A DNA stretch of 64,000 nt, taken from assembly GCF_019702925.1 (NCBI RefSeq), contig NZ_AP024713.1, positions 1-64,000 of the forward strand, written 5' to 3'. This document shows, piece after piece, positions 27,767 to 37,721 of this stretch. How positions within the stretch are numbered: position 1 is the first letter of the stretch; every line of letters starts with the position of its first letter. The notes beneath the pieces are model-generated. The model was not told the DNA's origin and searched no databases. It saw nothing but the letters and a program-made list of their open reading frames with translations. The translations under genes and the position numbers were made by a program. The stretch comes from Campylobacter sp. 19-13652 (GTDB taxonomy: Bacteria; Campylobacterota; Campylobacteria; Campylobacterales; Campylobacteraceae).

Positions 27767-28762
27767 ATGGGGGATACCGCTGCTAAAACTTCGGATAAAT
27801 TTATCGCTTTTTTGCTTTTATTTTTTGGGGCTTTTGTGGCTATGGGGGTAGGGCGGTTTGTGCCGTTTTTAAGCCCATTAATCATAGCCATTGTTTTTGG
27901 CATGCTTTTATCAAATTTATCCCCACGCATTAGGGATTTTGCTAGCTTTAGTGGGGTAAATGCGATAGCTAGTAGGCAAATTTTACGCTTTGGTGTGGTG
28001 CTTTATGGTTTTAGTCTAAGCCTTTCGGATATAGCTGAGGTTGGATTTAGTGGGGTCGGATTTGCCTTTTGTATAGTCTTTGGTGTATTTTTTGCTGGGC
28101 TTTATCTAGGGCAGAAAATGGGGCTTAGCAAATCCTTAAGCGCACTCATAGCTTGTGGAAGTGCCATATGTGGGGCTGCGGCTGTACTAGCGCTTGCTAG
28201 CGTGATAAAATCGGACTTTCAAAAAGTCGGCGTTGCACTTGCTACAGTGGTAGTTTATGGTACGCTTTTTATGTTTATTGATGTGGCTTTATTTTCGTTT
28301 TGGGATTTAGGGCTTAGCAAGGTGCATTTGGGCTATTTTTTGGGTGCTAGCTTGCATGAGGTAGCCCACGTCGTTGCTGTTAGTTCTGCTTTGGGTGAAA
28401 GCGTGGGGCATAGTGCAGTTGTGATGAAAATGTTACGAGTGCTTATGCTAGTACCGTTTTTGTTTATGGTGTCTTTTGTGTTTATGGGCGGTTCAAAGCG
28501 CGGTATACTAGGTGCTGTGCCATATTTTGCTATTGGATTCTTGGCTATGGTAATTTTGGGGTCTATGCCATTTTTCCCAAAGCAGATTTTGCCTTATATT
28601 AAGATTTTTGATACGTTTTTGCTCTGCGTGGCGATGTTTGCGCTTGGCTTTAGCCTTAGTTTAAATTTATTTAAGCAAGCTGGCTTTAAGCCCTTTTTAT
28701 TAGGGCTTATATTATCTGTGGGACTTTTTGTTTTTGCCTATTTTTTAAGTAAAAGCTTATAA
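27767..28762 (+). CDS. YeiH-family putative anion (sulfate) exporter
   Basis: A 331-residue membrane protein with about ten segments, of the YeiH/UPF0324 family. Recognisable blocks are LRFGVVLYGFSLSL, IACGSAICGAAAVLA and LGASLHEVAHVVAVSSALG. The family is annotated as putative sulfate exporters, but transport is mostly unproven. It starts ten bases after the TusA-like gene. The last six bases overlap the convergent small membrane gene. Confidence 0.85.
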   Translation: MGDTAAKTSDKFIAFLLLFFGAFVAMGVGRFVPFLSPLIIAIVFGMLLSNLSPRIRDFASFSGVNAIASRQILRFGVVLYGFSLSLSDIAEVGFSGVGFAFCIVFGVFFAGLYLGQKMGLSKSLSALIACGSAICGAAAVLALASVIKSDFQKVGVALATVVVYGTLFMFIDVALFSFWDLGLSKVHLGYFLGASLHEVAHVVAVSSALGESVGHSAVVMKMLRVLMLVPFLFMVSFVFMGGSKRGILGAVPYFAIGFLAMVILGSMPFFPKQILPYIKIFDTFLLCVAMFALGFSLSLNLFKQAGFKPFLLGLILSVGLFVFAYFLSKSL

Positions 28763-29260
28763 TTCATTGATTTCGCTACTTCTTGCGTTATAGACAAACC
28801 ACGATATAAGAAGTACAAAGACCATAAACATAGCGCTTGCGCTTGCGTATGCTAGGGCGCATTTTTGCGCTCCAAGCCGTTCTGTTGCTACAAAAAGTGC
28901 TCCAAGTATAGTAAAAAATCCGGCTAGTTTTATAATAAAAATTTTAGGAGATAGTGTAATTACTAAAGCTCCAAAAGCTGCCACTAAAAAAGCCGCTACT
29001 ATGACACCAGCTTTTGCAGCCTGCAAGCTAAAGCCAAGTCCATCATCTGTATCGATAGGCAATGCGCCAGGGAGATAAGGCAGATAAGGATTCATAAATC
29101 CTAAAGACTCCGCCACCTCATGCGCACTCACACCAAAAACTCCAAGCGTTGCTAGCGCAAAATTTAGCATTATTAGCATTATTAGCACCCAAAGTGCGCG
29201 AGTTTGAATGAGGCAATACACAAAGCAGACAAAGCCTCTATTTTGCTCGTTATAGTTCAT
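28757..29260 (-). CDS. Small integral membrane protein of unknown function
   Basis: I do not recognise this 167-residue protein. It has four likely membrane segments: about 22-45, 76-97, 100-120 and 135-158. A periplasmic or cytoplasmic loop near 48-72 is rich in Pro and Leu. ATG at 29260 was chosen because GGAG lies a few bases upstream; an in-frame start at 29299 lacks a site. It converges with YeiH by a six-base overlap and diverges from the tautomerase gene. Confidence 0.7.
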   Translation of the reverse strand: MNYNEQNRGFVCFVYCLIQTRALWVLIMLIMLNFALATLGVFGVSAHEVAESLGFMNPYLPYLPGALPIDTDDGLGFSLQAAKAGVIVAAFLVAAFGALVITLSPKIFIIKLAGFFTILGALFVATERLGAQKCALAYASASAMFMVFVLLISWFVYNARSSEINEL

Positions 29261-29365
29261 TTTCTCCGCCTGTTTGAAAAATGCTATCATTTTAACCAAA
29301 TTTTACTAAATTTAATACCAAATTTGTTAAAATTAAAATTTAATTTTAAGCTAGAAGGAGAGGAA

Positions 29366-29572
29366 GTGCCATATATTAATGTAAAAATTGCTGCTCCAGA
29401 GCCAAGCGTGGAGCAAAAAGAGCAGATTATAGCTGAAATTACAGATGTAATGGTTCGAGTTTTAGGTAAAAAGCCTGAGCGAGTGATGGTTATGCTTGAG
29501 ACCTTGCCAGCTACTGACATAGGTGTAGGCGGAGAAAGTGTGGCAAATATCGCTAAAAAGGCAACAAAATGA
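29366..29572 (+). CDS. 4-oxalocrotonate tautomerase family protein
   Basis: A 68-residue enzyme of the tautomerase superfamily. The start is GTG at 29366, supported by AAGGAG and AGGA just upstream. After Met removal the N-terminus is Pro-Tyr-Ile-Asn-Val, where Pro1 is the catalytic base. The substrate is not known; bacterial members act on enols, often in aromatic degradation, but no such pathway is here. The last four bases overlap the peroxiredoxin gene, so the two are coupled. Confidence 0.88.
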   Translation: MPYINVKIAAPEPSVEQKEQIIAEITDVMVRVLGKKPERVMVMLETLPATDIGVGGESVANIAKKATK

Positions 29573-30069
29573 GTGAATTTAGCCAAGCTGATAGGGAGCG
29601 AAAGGTAACGCTTGCTGCTGGCGACGTTGCACCAGCTTTTGAGCTAGAAAATCAAGATGGTGTGAAGGTGAGCCTAAAAGACTTTATCGGCAAAAAGGTG
29701 GTGCTTTATTTTTACCCAAAGGACAACACCCCAGGCTGCACGACCGAGGCTTGCGAGTTTAGCGAGAGCTGGGATAAATTTATTGCCCAAAATGCCGTAA
29801 TTATTGGCATTAGCCCCGATAGCGTGAAGTCTCACGAGGGCTTTATCGCTAAGCACGATCTGCGTCACATCCTGCTCTCAGATCCAGAGCGAGTGGTGGC
29901 AAAGGAGTACGGCGTGTGGCAGGTACGTAAAAACTATGGGCGCGAGTATCTGGGCATAGTGCGGACGACCTTTGTCATTGATGAAGCGGGCAAGATAGCT
30001 AAGGTGTATAAAAGCGTCAAGGCAAAGGAGCATGCCGCAAAGGTGCTAGCGGATTTGAGTAAGTCTTGA
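29569..30069 (+). CDS. bcp: Thiol peroxidase, Bcp/PrxQ peroxiredoxin
   Basis: A 166-residue peroxiredoxin. The peroxidatic Cys is in DNTPGCTTEACEF, with the resolving Cys five residues later, the PrxQ arrangement. VVLYFYPKD and the SPDSVKSHEGFIAKHDL block are typical. It reduces hydrogen peroxide and organic peroxides in the cytoplasm. It overlaps the tautomerase gene by four bases and ends before a strong terminator. Confidence 0.95.
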   Translation: MSEFSQADRERKVTLAAGDVAPAFELENQDGVKVSLKDFIGKKVVLYFYPKDNTPGCTTEACEFSESWDKFIAQNAVIIGISPDSVKSHEGFIAKHDLRHILLSDPERVVAKEYGVWQVRKNYGREYLGIVRTTFVIDEAGKIAKVYKSVKAKEHAAKVLADLSKS

Positions 30070-30088
30070 TCTTATAGCAGGCGTATCT

Positions 30089-30124
30089 AGTGAGGGCATA
30101 TTATTCCGCCCTCACTCATTTTTA
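30089..30124 (+). terminator. Rho-independent terminator after bcp
   Basis: AGTGAGGGC at 30089-30097 pairs perfectly with GCCCTCACT at 30108-30116 around a ten-base loop, followed by CATTTTTATTTATTTTT. It ends the tautomerase-bcp unit. Confidence 0.85.
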
Positions 30125-30196
30125 TTTATTTTTATAAATTTAAAGTTTATTAAGTTATAATTTATTCTTTCATTAAATTTAAAATAGAGTACAAAT

Positions 30197-31860
30197 ATGA
30201 GAGAAATTTGCACTAAAATATTTTAAAGAAGGGTTATTTTTTGCTTTTTCTTTAGCTTGATTTTTATTTGGTTATACACTGCTTAAGGTTTATTATCTTG
30301 TAGTGGATGATATTTTAAACTCCCCGCTTCGTACCTTTCACGCTTTTAAGACTATATTTTTTATAAATTTAGCAATTTTTGGATTTTTGTACGCTGTTTT
30401 TCGCCGCTTTATTTTTATAGCGAGCTATATTTACTGCTTTTTGTGCGTTTATTGTTTGCGTTAACTGGTTTTTAATGTATAAATTTAGGCTTGTTTTTGG
30501 CGTTGAAGCCTTGGATGCGTTTATAAATACAAGCTATGAAGAAGCGGCTGAGTTTGTTGCTGATTATGTGGGCTTTGGTGCAGTGGCGGGGGTGATTTTA
30601 CTTATATTTGGTCTTATGATTTTTTATAAATTATTTCAAAAAACTGCCATAAGGGGGGGGCAGCGAGCCTATTATAAAAATGGCTTAGCCATTTTTTGCT
30701 TTTATTTTCTTATCATTTTTGCCTTTGTTAGCTACTCTGCTTTTAGATACGTAAAATATGGTACTCATAGATTAGATGATCATATGGTTAGTAATTTGGT
30801 ATTAAACTTAAATAAGCATTTTTTAGCATTATCTCCGACAAAAATTCATCACAGCCTTGATAGATACTTAAACCAAAATGAGAGCGTAAAAGCGTGAGAT
30901 ATTAAAAATGTAGTGCTTATAATAGGCGAAAGTATGGCTCGCAACAAGATGAGCCTATACGGGTACGCGCTAGATACCACACCAAATTTAAACAGGCTTT
31001 TTAAAAACGGGGATTTGGTGTTTTACACGGACACGATAGCGCCCTTTGCAGCGACTAATCCATCGCTAAGCTATGTTTTGACATTTGCTAGCTCAGGCGC
31101 TGCGTGGCAGGAAAGTTTGCACGTTGTTGATTTGGCACGCTTATGCGGATATAAAAGCTACTGGATAAGCAACCAGCACGATGTTTTTGTAACCAAAATA
31201 GCCTCTCAAAGAGCCGATATTAGCCTAAATACCGCCTTTGATTTACCTCATAAAAGAGTGCATTTTGACGAGGCTTTATTTACTCTTTTTGATAAAATAA
31301 ACTCAAAAAGCAGCCATAACTTTTTTGTATTTCACATGCTTGGAAATCATGCTACTTACAAAAAGCGCTATCCAGATAAATTTGAAAAATTTACCGCCCA
31401 AGATGTAAAAACTAAGACAAATAGCACACTAGATGATAAAAAGCTAAATACCATAGCGCAGTATTTAAACAGCCTTTTATACGCTGATGAGAATATATTT
31501 AAAATTTATCAAAAATTTAAAAATGATGACGCTATTATTATATATTTAAGCGATCACGGAGAGAGCGTATATGACGAAAGTAGCAGTGTTATGGGGCATG
31601 GATTTGCTAGTCGCTACACGGCTGAAATTCCGCTTCTTTTTATCGCTACGGATAAATTTAAAGACTCCCACTATAAGCTTTGGAAGCGCATACAAAGCGG
31701 CAAGGATAAGCCATTTATGAGCGATGATTTACCCCATTTAATAGCCGATATTTTAGATGTAAAGCCGCTTGAGTATGACGCGAGTAAAAGCCCTATAAAT
31801 TCTAATTTTATTAAGAGAAATAGGGTGAGCGCAGGGGTTTTATATGAGAAAATGAAATAA
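30197..31860 (+). pseudogene. Decayed phosphoethanolamine transferase (EptA/EptC family)
   Basis: The sequence encodes an inner-membrane alkaline-phosphatase-fold enzyme that adds phosphoethanolamine to lipid A or flagellar/oligosaccharide targets, but in pieces. The N-terminal membrane part is broken by a frame change just after ATG 30197, by a TGA at 30258-30260 (between SLA and FLFGY) and by another frame change near 30420; the middle part (from about 30424) is intact to an in-frame TGA at 30895-30897; the catalytic part continues in the same frame: IIGESMARNKMSLYGY, the Thr-containing AATNPSLSYVLTFAS, SDHGES and a late GHGF. A run of eight G at 30653-30660 is in the reading phase of the middle part. 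At least four lesions make expression of a full enzyme unlikely. Confidence 0.82.
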
Positions 31861-31995
31861 AATTCAATCTTTATTATTTTTATATTTAATATTATTTATT
31901 ACGCATTAATAAATTTATATGTATGTAAGCTCCTTGCGATATAATTTCAGCTTGTTAGTAAAGTAACATAAAAATAACACTATAAGGAGCGTGCC

Positions 31996-33984
31996 GTGCC
32001 AAGGCTTAATCTAGTACCTAAGATCTCAATCGCCGTTAGTTTTTTGATGATAATTGGCTTTGGTATCTTTATATACCAAAACTACACCCTGACAAAAAAC
32101 AGCATAGAAGGGCTTGTTGTAAATTCAAAAGTAGGCTCTACAAAGGCTTCTACTGTTTTTGTAGATAGCTATTTGGATAACACCATATACACTGTAAAAA
32201 CATTAGGTGATGAGATGCAAAGCTTAGCCAAAAGCGAGTCTAGCCCAACCCAGATAAAAGAGATTGAGGATATGATGAGTGTGGTGTTTAAGGTGAGCTG
32301 GTTTGACGCGCTTTTTATCGGGTTTAGAGATGATGGCAGGCTTATAAAAGTAGACAAAACCGACCCTAAAAATATCATATTTTTAAATCCAAAAGACAAC
32401 GGCTTTGACTCCCGCAAGCGTGCGTGGTTTGAAGCCGCTGTTAAGACAGGAAAGCCTGGATTTAGCCGCCCTTATAAAGACATAACAACAGGCAAAGACA
32501 CAGTAACCGCCTATGCACCTATATTTGAAAATGGCGAAATAGTCGCAGTGGCTGGGGCGAATTTATTCCTTGAGACTATCGAAAGAGACCTGCAAAAAGC
32601 AGAGCATAAAGACAGTAGTCTTTTTATCATCGATAATTATAAGAATTTAATCTCTCATGAGGATAAAAGTCTCGTTTTAAGAAACGACGAGCCGTTTAAA
32701 CAGATGATAGAAAATATCATCTCTCATACCAAATCCCACAGCCTTGAGCCTATGTTTTTTAGCCTAGACGGCAAGGAGCATATAGGCATTTGCAGTGTCG
32801 CTCACATAGGTTGGACTGTCTGTTATTCAAGTGATACGGGCGTTTATAAAAAAGACGCAACAAAAATGGTAAAAGTGCAGATAATTTACTCTATTATTTT
32901 TATTACAGTTATTACAGTTGTGCTTATAGCTGCGGTAAAATACAATCTAAGACCACTTGGTAAAATCACAAAAGCTCTTAATGACTTTTTTAAATTCCTA
33001 AATCATGAAACAGCAAACGCCAAAATTACAGAGGTAAATAGCAAGGATGAATTTGAAGAGATGTCAAAGCTGATAAATTCAAATATCGTAAAAATAGAGC
33101 ATGCTATAAAAGATGAGGAAGCGTTTATTAAAGAGGCTGAAATTTTTGCCAACAAGATAAAATCAGGACAGTTTGATGCCACTTTAAGCTCACACAGCCA
33201 AAATCCAGCCCTAAATAGCCTAAAAGATACCCTAATGAGGCTTGTTGGCTCTCTTGAGGAAAATATCTGCCGTGATGTAAATAGCCTGCTTGCGGTTTTG
33301 GAGGAATTTAAAAATCAAAACTTCACAGTGCATTTAGACGATAACGGCAAAATAGCCACTGGGGTAAATGCTCTAGGCAGTGAAATAGCCACAATGCTAA
33401 GTGAAAATTTAGAGCAAGCTGGCATAATGAAGCAAAAAGCTCAAGATTTGAAAAACTCAGTCGAGACTATGACCGAGGCTGCTAGTAAGCAATCAAATGC
33501 TCTTAATGAATCAGCTGCTGCGGTAGAGCAGATGAGCTCATCTATGCACAGCGTTAGCTCTCGCATGGGTGAAGTCATACGCCAAAGCGATGATATAAAA
33601 AACGTCATTACGATTATTAGAGACATAGCAGACCAGACAAATTTACTTGCCCTAAATGCAGCCATAGAAGCCGCTAGAGCAGGCGAGCATGGCAGAGGGT
33701 TTGCCGTAGTGGCTGATGAAGTCAGAAAGCTAGCAGAGCGCACCCAAAAAAGCCTAGGAGAGATAGAAGCAAACACAAATATCTTAGTGCAATCAATAAA
33801 TGAAATGAGCGACAATATAGCAGAACAGACCGAGGCTATATCGCAGATAAATGAATCGGTCGCAAATATAGATGCAATAACAAAGCAAAATTTAAACATC
33901 GCAAAAAACACAAGCGACATTACGCACGAAGTCGATAAAATGGCTGAAAAGATAGTAAATGAGGTAAAGAAAAAGAGCTTTTAG
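31996..33984 (+). CDS. Methyl-accepting chemotaxis protein with Cache sensor domain
   Basis: A 662-residue chemoreceptor. It has an N-terminal membrane helix (about 9-29), a periplasmic double-Cache domain (about 35-290, with the [11 protein letters not shown] and [14 protein letters not shown] patterns), a second membrane helix (about 294-315), a HAMP-like region and the conserved signalling hairpin with [19 protein letters not shown] and [19 protein letters not shown]. The start is GTG behind AAGGAG. The TATAAT box at 31940-31945 is a likely promoter. The ligand is unknown; Cache receptors in this phylum often bind amino acids or organic acids. Confidence 0.93.
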   Translation: MPRLNLVPKISIAVSFLMIIGFGIFIYQNYTLTKNSIEGLVVNSKVGSTKASTVFVDSYLDNTIYTVKTLGDEMQSLAKSESSPTQIKEIEDMMSVVFKVSWFDALFIGFRDDGRLIKVDKTDPKNIIFLNPKDNGFDSRKRAWFEAAVKTGKPGFSRPYKDITTGKDTVTAYAPIFENGEIVAVAGANLFLETIERDLQKAEHKDSSLFIIDNYKNLISHEDKSLVLRNDEPFKQMIENIISHTKSHSLEPMFFSLDGKEHIGICSVAHIGWTVCYSSDTGVYKKDATKMVKVQIIYSIIFITVITVVLIAAVKYNLRPLGKITKALNDFFKFLNHETANAKITEVNSKDEFEEMSKLINSNIVKIEHAIKDEEAFIKEAEIFANKIKSGQFDATLSSHSQNPALNSLKDTLMRLVGSLEENICRDVNSLLAVLEEFKNQNFTVHLDDNGKIATGVNALGSEIATMLSENLEQAGIMKQKAQDLKNSVETMTEAASKQSNALNESAAAVEQMSSSMHSVSSRMGEVIRQSDDIKNVITIIRDIADQTNLLALNAAIEAARAGEHGRGFAVVADEVRKLAERTQKSLGEIEANTNILVQSINEMSDNIAEQTEAISQINESVANIDAITKQNLNIAKNTSDITHEVDKMAEKIVNEVKKKSF

Positions 33985-34021
33985 GCTTTTAAATTTATAA
34001 GGGCATACTAGATAGATGAGC

Positions 34022-34060
34022 GGGCGCGCGATTGCGCCCAGAATGCTGTTTTTAGCATTT
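34022..34060. terminator. Terminator pair between convergent genes
   Basis: GGGCGC at 34022-34027 with GCGCCC at 34034-34039, then AATGCT at 34042-34047 with AGCATT at 34054-34059, two hairpins between the ends of the Cache receptor and the DUF1561 pseudogene. The second has a T-rich loop. Confidence 0.65.
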
Positions 34061-34062
34061 GT

Positions 34063-36203
34063 TTACATACATCTGCCACCATATGCTCCAGAGCATTGAT
34101 TTAGCGAGCCTGGATTTATAGGCATGGCGTTGCCACGTCTTTGCTCACCCTCTCCAGTGCAGTTTCTAGGCGATATACGCAAATCTAGCAGATTATTATC
34201 TATCTCTGCAACTCTAACAAACATTAGCATTCCAAGACGCAATATGCCGTTGCCTGTGTAATAATCAATAAGATCCCTAGCTGTGCGCATAGGTCTAGTC
34301 GCATCTCTAAACTCCTCCAAAGACATTACTCTATTAGTAGGCATAGTAACTAGCCCTTCTGCTGTTAGTAGTAGTGGCTCACTGTGTCCAGCTGGCATGC
34401 TACCATCAGGGGCGGTGCGGTACATAAAAGCTAACCACAAAGTACCAGCTCGTGCTCCAAAAAGCTGCCCAACCAGATCTAGCGCCATATCGCCCCTAAC
34501 CATAGGAGATGGGTGCAGAGTGTAATTTGGCAGCAACATACCAGCCGTAGAAAGCAACGGCGGCACTATGCGAGCTATAAATTCATCACCTTCGCCATAG
34601 TTTAGCCATGAGATTTCGTCAAAAATGTTCCTTAAAGCAGGTGCCATATATGGGTATCTACTTTGAAAGGATATGAAAGGATCGACCTCTCCTGCAGTGT
34701 CAAACAAATATCCACCGCCACTTCTTGGCTCTTGGTAGCTTAAAAGCTCAGAGACCATTTGCGCGCTATGTAGCATACATATGCCACATAGCCCTACAAA
34801 AGCGTGTGGCGCATCAGAGCTTCTGGAGATGTTTATCTGCCAGAGCCTGCCTAGCCAGCCCTCATTTAGCTGAAAATCTTCAGGCAGCCCTCTTTTTACC
34901 CTGCTTTTGCTTGCCTTAGTTGGGCAATATTTAAGCTCATCTAGCATATTTGCGTAGTTTAGCTGCCTAAACCACCTCACCTCCTTTGCCATGGTAAAGG
35001 TAGAAGTAGGTGAATTTGTCGTGTCTTGTGCTATATAAAGTGGGCTTACAGTATATGGCACTCCTCAGTTTGAGCCATATTTAGTTACTCTTAGTATGTC
35101 GCCCCAGTAATCCCTTAGCATATAATCATTTTCGTTGCCTATATCGACTGACCAGTATAGGGCGTTATAATCTTCTTTGCTTGTGGTGTCTTTGCACTCC
35201 ACCCACCCAGCCCAGTTCCATGATTGTCCCTTTTTGTGATTGGATACTAAGCATCTTAGGCTGCCGTCTTCTGGGTGATACTGGGCTATGTGTCCGTTTT
35301 GGGTGTTGTAATATAGCTCGATTAATTGCTCAGTTGTTGATTTATTATCCATTAAAAAATATGGTCTCCAGCCACTTGGGTAGCTAAAATAATGCCAAAA
35401 TACAGGTGTTTTTACAGTAATGCTACCAGGGCTTGCTACAGTGTTTGCCCACTCATTCATGCTGCTTTCTAGCTTATGATTGGCTCCGTCTGCGTCGTTT
35501 TTGCTGATGTAGGCGTAGTATTTATATGACTTTATTCTAAAGCGTGCGTCTTTAGTGTAGATGGAGCTATCTTTTATTATCCACTGTTGATTTAGATCGT
35601 TTATCACGCATGGGCGCAATGTGATATAGTCCCAGCTATTATATGCAGAAGTACCTATTCCTGTTACGCTACTTGGAGCTGTTAGGCAGAGCTCGTTGCC
35701 GTTTAACTGGTAGATTATCCTGCCAAATAGATCATATCTAGCGCGGCTTGGGCTAGGACTGTTGCAATAATCAAGATAGATATAACCCTCTCCTTTTGTA
35801 AAAGTGGGCGTGTAACACAGATGCTCTGAACTATCTGTTACGACTTTTATTTGTGTGTCTTTTGGATTATCAGCTGGCTTTGCCGAGCGTAAAGATGCTA
35901 CCAAAATGTCTCTTTGCATTCTGTCTTTTGGCTCGCTTTGATCTAAGATATAATCGGGCTTTTGAGCCTTATTGTGGCTTGCATTTAAGGCGTCTGCTAT
36001 CTCTTGTGCCCTTTTGCAGCGTCTTTGTCGGGCTGGTAAGTTCTGCCAGCCTTAAAGGCATTCTCAACCTGATTTGACCCTATATTTGGGGTGCTGTTTT
36101 GCTCGATCTGTGGCGGTTTTGCCTGATTAGCCAAAAGCGGTAGAGCAAGAAGCGATACAAATAAAGCTTTTTTGCAATTAGTGAAAAAGTTTTGCACCAA
36201 CAT
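34063..36203 (-). pseudogene. Broken DUF1561 (virulence-modifying family) secreted R-type lectin toxin
   Basis: A gene for a secreted protein of about 710 residues in three pieces. Piece one (36203-35997) starts at ATG with a signal peptide (ALFVSLLALPLLANQ). The frame then slips by one base at an A4-GGG run (36015-36012, minus strand); one extra A would join it to the downstream frame, which continues AQEIADALNAS. Piece two runs to 35065 and holds ricin-B-like lectin sequence (CLTAP, LRPCVINDLNQQW). It ends at an in-frame TGA (35067-35065) inside KYGSN-stop-GVPYTVS; a Trp codon there would restore the frame. Piece three (to 34063) is the C-terminal domain. I assign it to DUF1561 (PF07598), known from Leptospira and Bartonella as genotoxin-like proteins. 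Both lesions are single-base changes, so inactivation looks recent. Confidence 0.75.
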
Positions 36204-36479
36204 AATAAATCCTTTCTATTAAGATAATAAAACTTTATCAGAAATGTTATATCTTATGGGTGAATACTTTATAAATTTAAAATAACTATTTTATTACATA
36301 ATAATAAATATCTAAGTTTTTGTATTTTTTATTTCAAATTTAATCCCTGCTTTTTAAGCATTGCACGGCTGGCAATTTAAACTGTAAAAATATTATATTT
36401 TTAAATTTTTTAACCGCTATTTTTAGATTTGCCTTGTAAAAGTGCTTTTAAATTTGCAAATTTATATCAAAATCAAGCC
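36204..36479. other. AT-rich upstream region of the DUF1561 gene
   Basis: About 275 bases with no gene. AT-rich runs that could hold a minus-strand promoter for the toxin relic are present, but no box stands out from the composition. Confidence 0.4.
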
Positions 36480-36521
36480 AAAAATTGCCGCTCGTTCGAT
36501 TTTTATTTATGGATTTTAGCC

Positions 36522-36692
36522 TAGGATTTCCCCCTATCTCCACGCCCAATTATGCATGTGTATTCGTGGGCTTGGGTAGTGTTTGTAGGCTTTATTTTGA
36601 TAGTGAGTTTTGTCGTGCTAAATCTAGCAATAGGCGTCGTGGTAAGCGGCATTTCCGAGCTATCAAACGCAAAAGTGAGATTTAGAGCTTAA
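36522..36692 (+). pseudogene. C-terminal fragment of a voltage-gated (NaChBac-like) ion channel
   Basis: In the frame containing ATG 36552 the sequence reads SPRPIMHVYSWAWVVFVGF and continues LIVSFVVLNLAIGVVV with SGISE after it, ending at TAA 36692. This matches the end of the pore domain and S6 helix of bacterial one-domain sodium channels (RPVMEVYPYAWxxF, FxxLNLFIGVVVD). The selectivity filter and all upstream helices are missing, so this is a remnant. Function is lost. Confidence 0.6.
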
Positions 36693-36764
36693 AAAATCAT
36701 AATTTAATTAATTTTCTGCTATACTCCTGCTATTTTAAATAAATTCTAACGCAAAGGCAAAACG

Positions 36765-37679
36765 ATGAACGAAGCTAAATTTATCTGGATGGACGGCAAG
36801 CTTGTGCCGTGGAGCGAGGCTAAAATCCACGTCCTAACCCACAGCCTGCACTACGCAAACGCCGTATTTGAGGGCACTCGTGCGTATAAAACCGATCGTG
36901 GGCTAGCGATATTTCGCCTAAATGACCACAACAAACGCCTGTTAAAATCAGCCAAAATGACCGTGCTAAATCACAACCTAAGCCTTGAGGAGCTAAACGC
37001 CGCTCACATCGAGCTTTTAAGGGCAAATGAGTTTAAAAGCAATGTCTATATCCGCCCGCTTATCTACCTAGGTTACGGCGTGATGGGGCTAGCCCACACA
37101 AAAGCGCCTGTAAATGCGATGATAGCGGCGTGGGAGTGGGGCGCATATCTGGGCGAAGAGGGGCTTGAGCGTGGCATAAGAGTGAAAATCTCAAGCTTTG
37201 CACGAAACAGCGTCAAAAGCCAAATGGGCAAGGCAAAAGCAAGCTCAAACTATCTAAATTCACAAATGGCGCACTTTGAAGCCCACGAAGCGGGCTATGA
37301 CGAGGCATTGTTGCTTGATGAGGACGGCTTTATCGCCGAAGGGCCTGGGGAGTGCTTTTTTATGGTGCGAGACGGCGTCATCATCACTCCATCAAATGAT
37401 AACAGCCTAGTCTCAATCACCCAAGACACCGTCATAAAACTAGCCGCAGATCTAGGCATAGAAGTGCGTAGAGAGCGTATCACAAGGGATGAAGTCTATA
37501 CCGCTGATGAGGCGTTTTTTACAGGCACGGCGGCTGAAGTAACGCCTATCCGTGAAGTCGATGCGCGCGTGATTGGCAGCGGCAAAAGGGGCGAGATCAC
37601 AGAAAAAATTCAAAAAGCCTACTTTGACGTCGTGTATGGACGCAATCCAAAATACGAGCATATGCTGACCTTTGTGTAG
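36765..37679 (+). CDS. ilvE: Branched-chain amino acid aminotransferase
   Basis: A 304-residue fold-type IV PLP enzyme that interconverts branched-chain amino acids and 2-oxoacids. Family blocks are WMDGKLVPWSEAKIHVLTHSLHY, GTRAY, the catalytic Lys in GKAKASSNYLNSQMA and EGPGECFFMV, plus FFTGTAAEVTPI. Length matches IlvE. It starts at ATG behind AAAGGC; TATACT at 36720-36725 is a possible -10 box. No other ilv genes are in the window. Confidence 0.95.
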   Translation: MNEAKFIWMDGKLVPWSEAKIHVLTHSLHYANAVFEGTRAYKTDRGLAIFRLNDHNKRLLKSAKMTVLNHNLSLEELNAAHIELLRANEFKSNVYIRPLIYLGYGVMGLAHTKAPVNAMIAAWEWGAYLGEEGLERGIRVKISSFARNSVKSQMGKAKASSNYLNSQMAHFEAHEAGYDEALLLDEDGFIAEGPGECFFMVRDGVIITPSNDNSLVSITQDTVIKLAADLGIEVRRERITRDEVYTADEAFFTGTAAEVTPIREVDARVIGSGKRGEITEKIQKAYFDVVYGRNPKYEHMLTFV

Positions 37680-37721
37680 GCTGGGCGGCTTGGCAAAGCT
37701 ATATGAGACGAAAGAGAGAGA

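Noticed and set aside
35065-35067. Selenocysteine or general UGA recoding
   Set aside because: TGA ends many intact genes in the window (for example the TadE/F-like and E1-like genes) and no SECIS-like hairpin is evident directly after the codon.
36005-36020. Programmed -1 frameshift in the DUF1561 gene
   Set aside because: A-AAA-GGG is only a partial slippery site and the second lesion (TGA) would still block the product; mutation is simpler.
34283-36077. Plus-strand frames inside the DUF1561 region
   Set aside because: Shadows of the minus-strand gene; no start signals.
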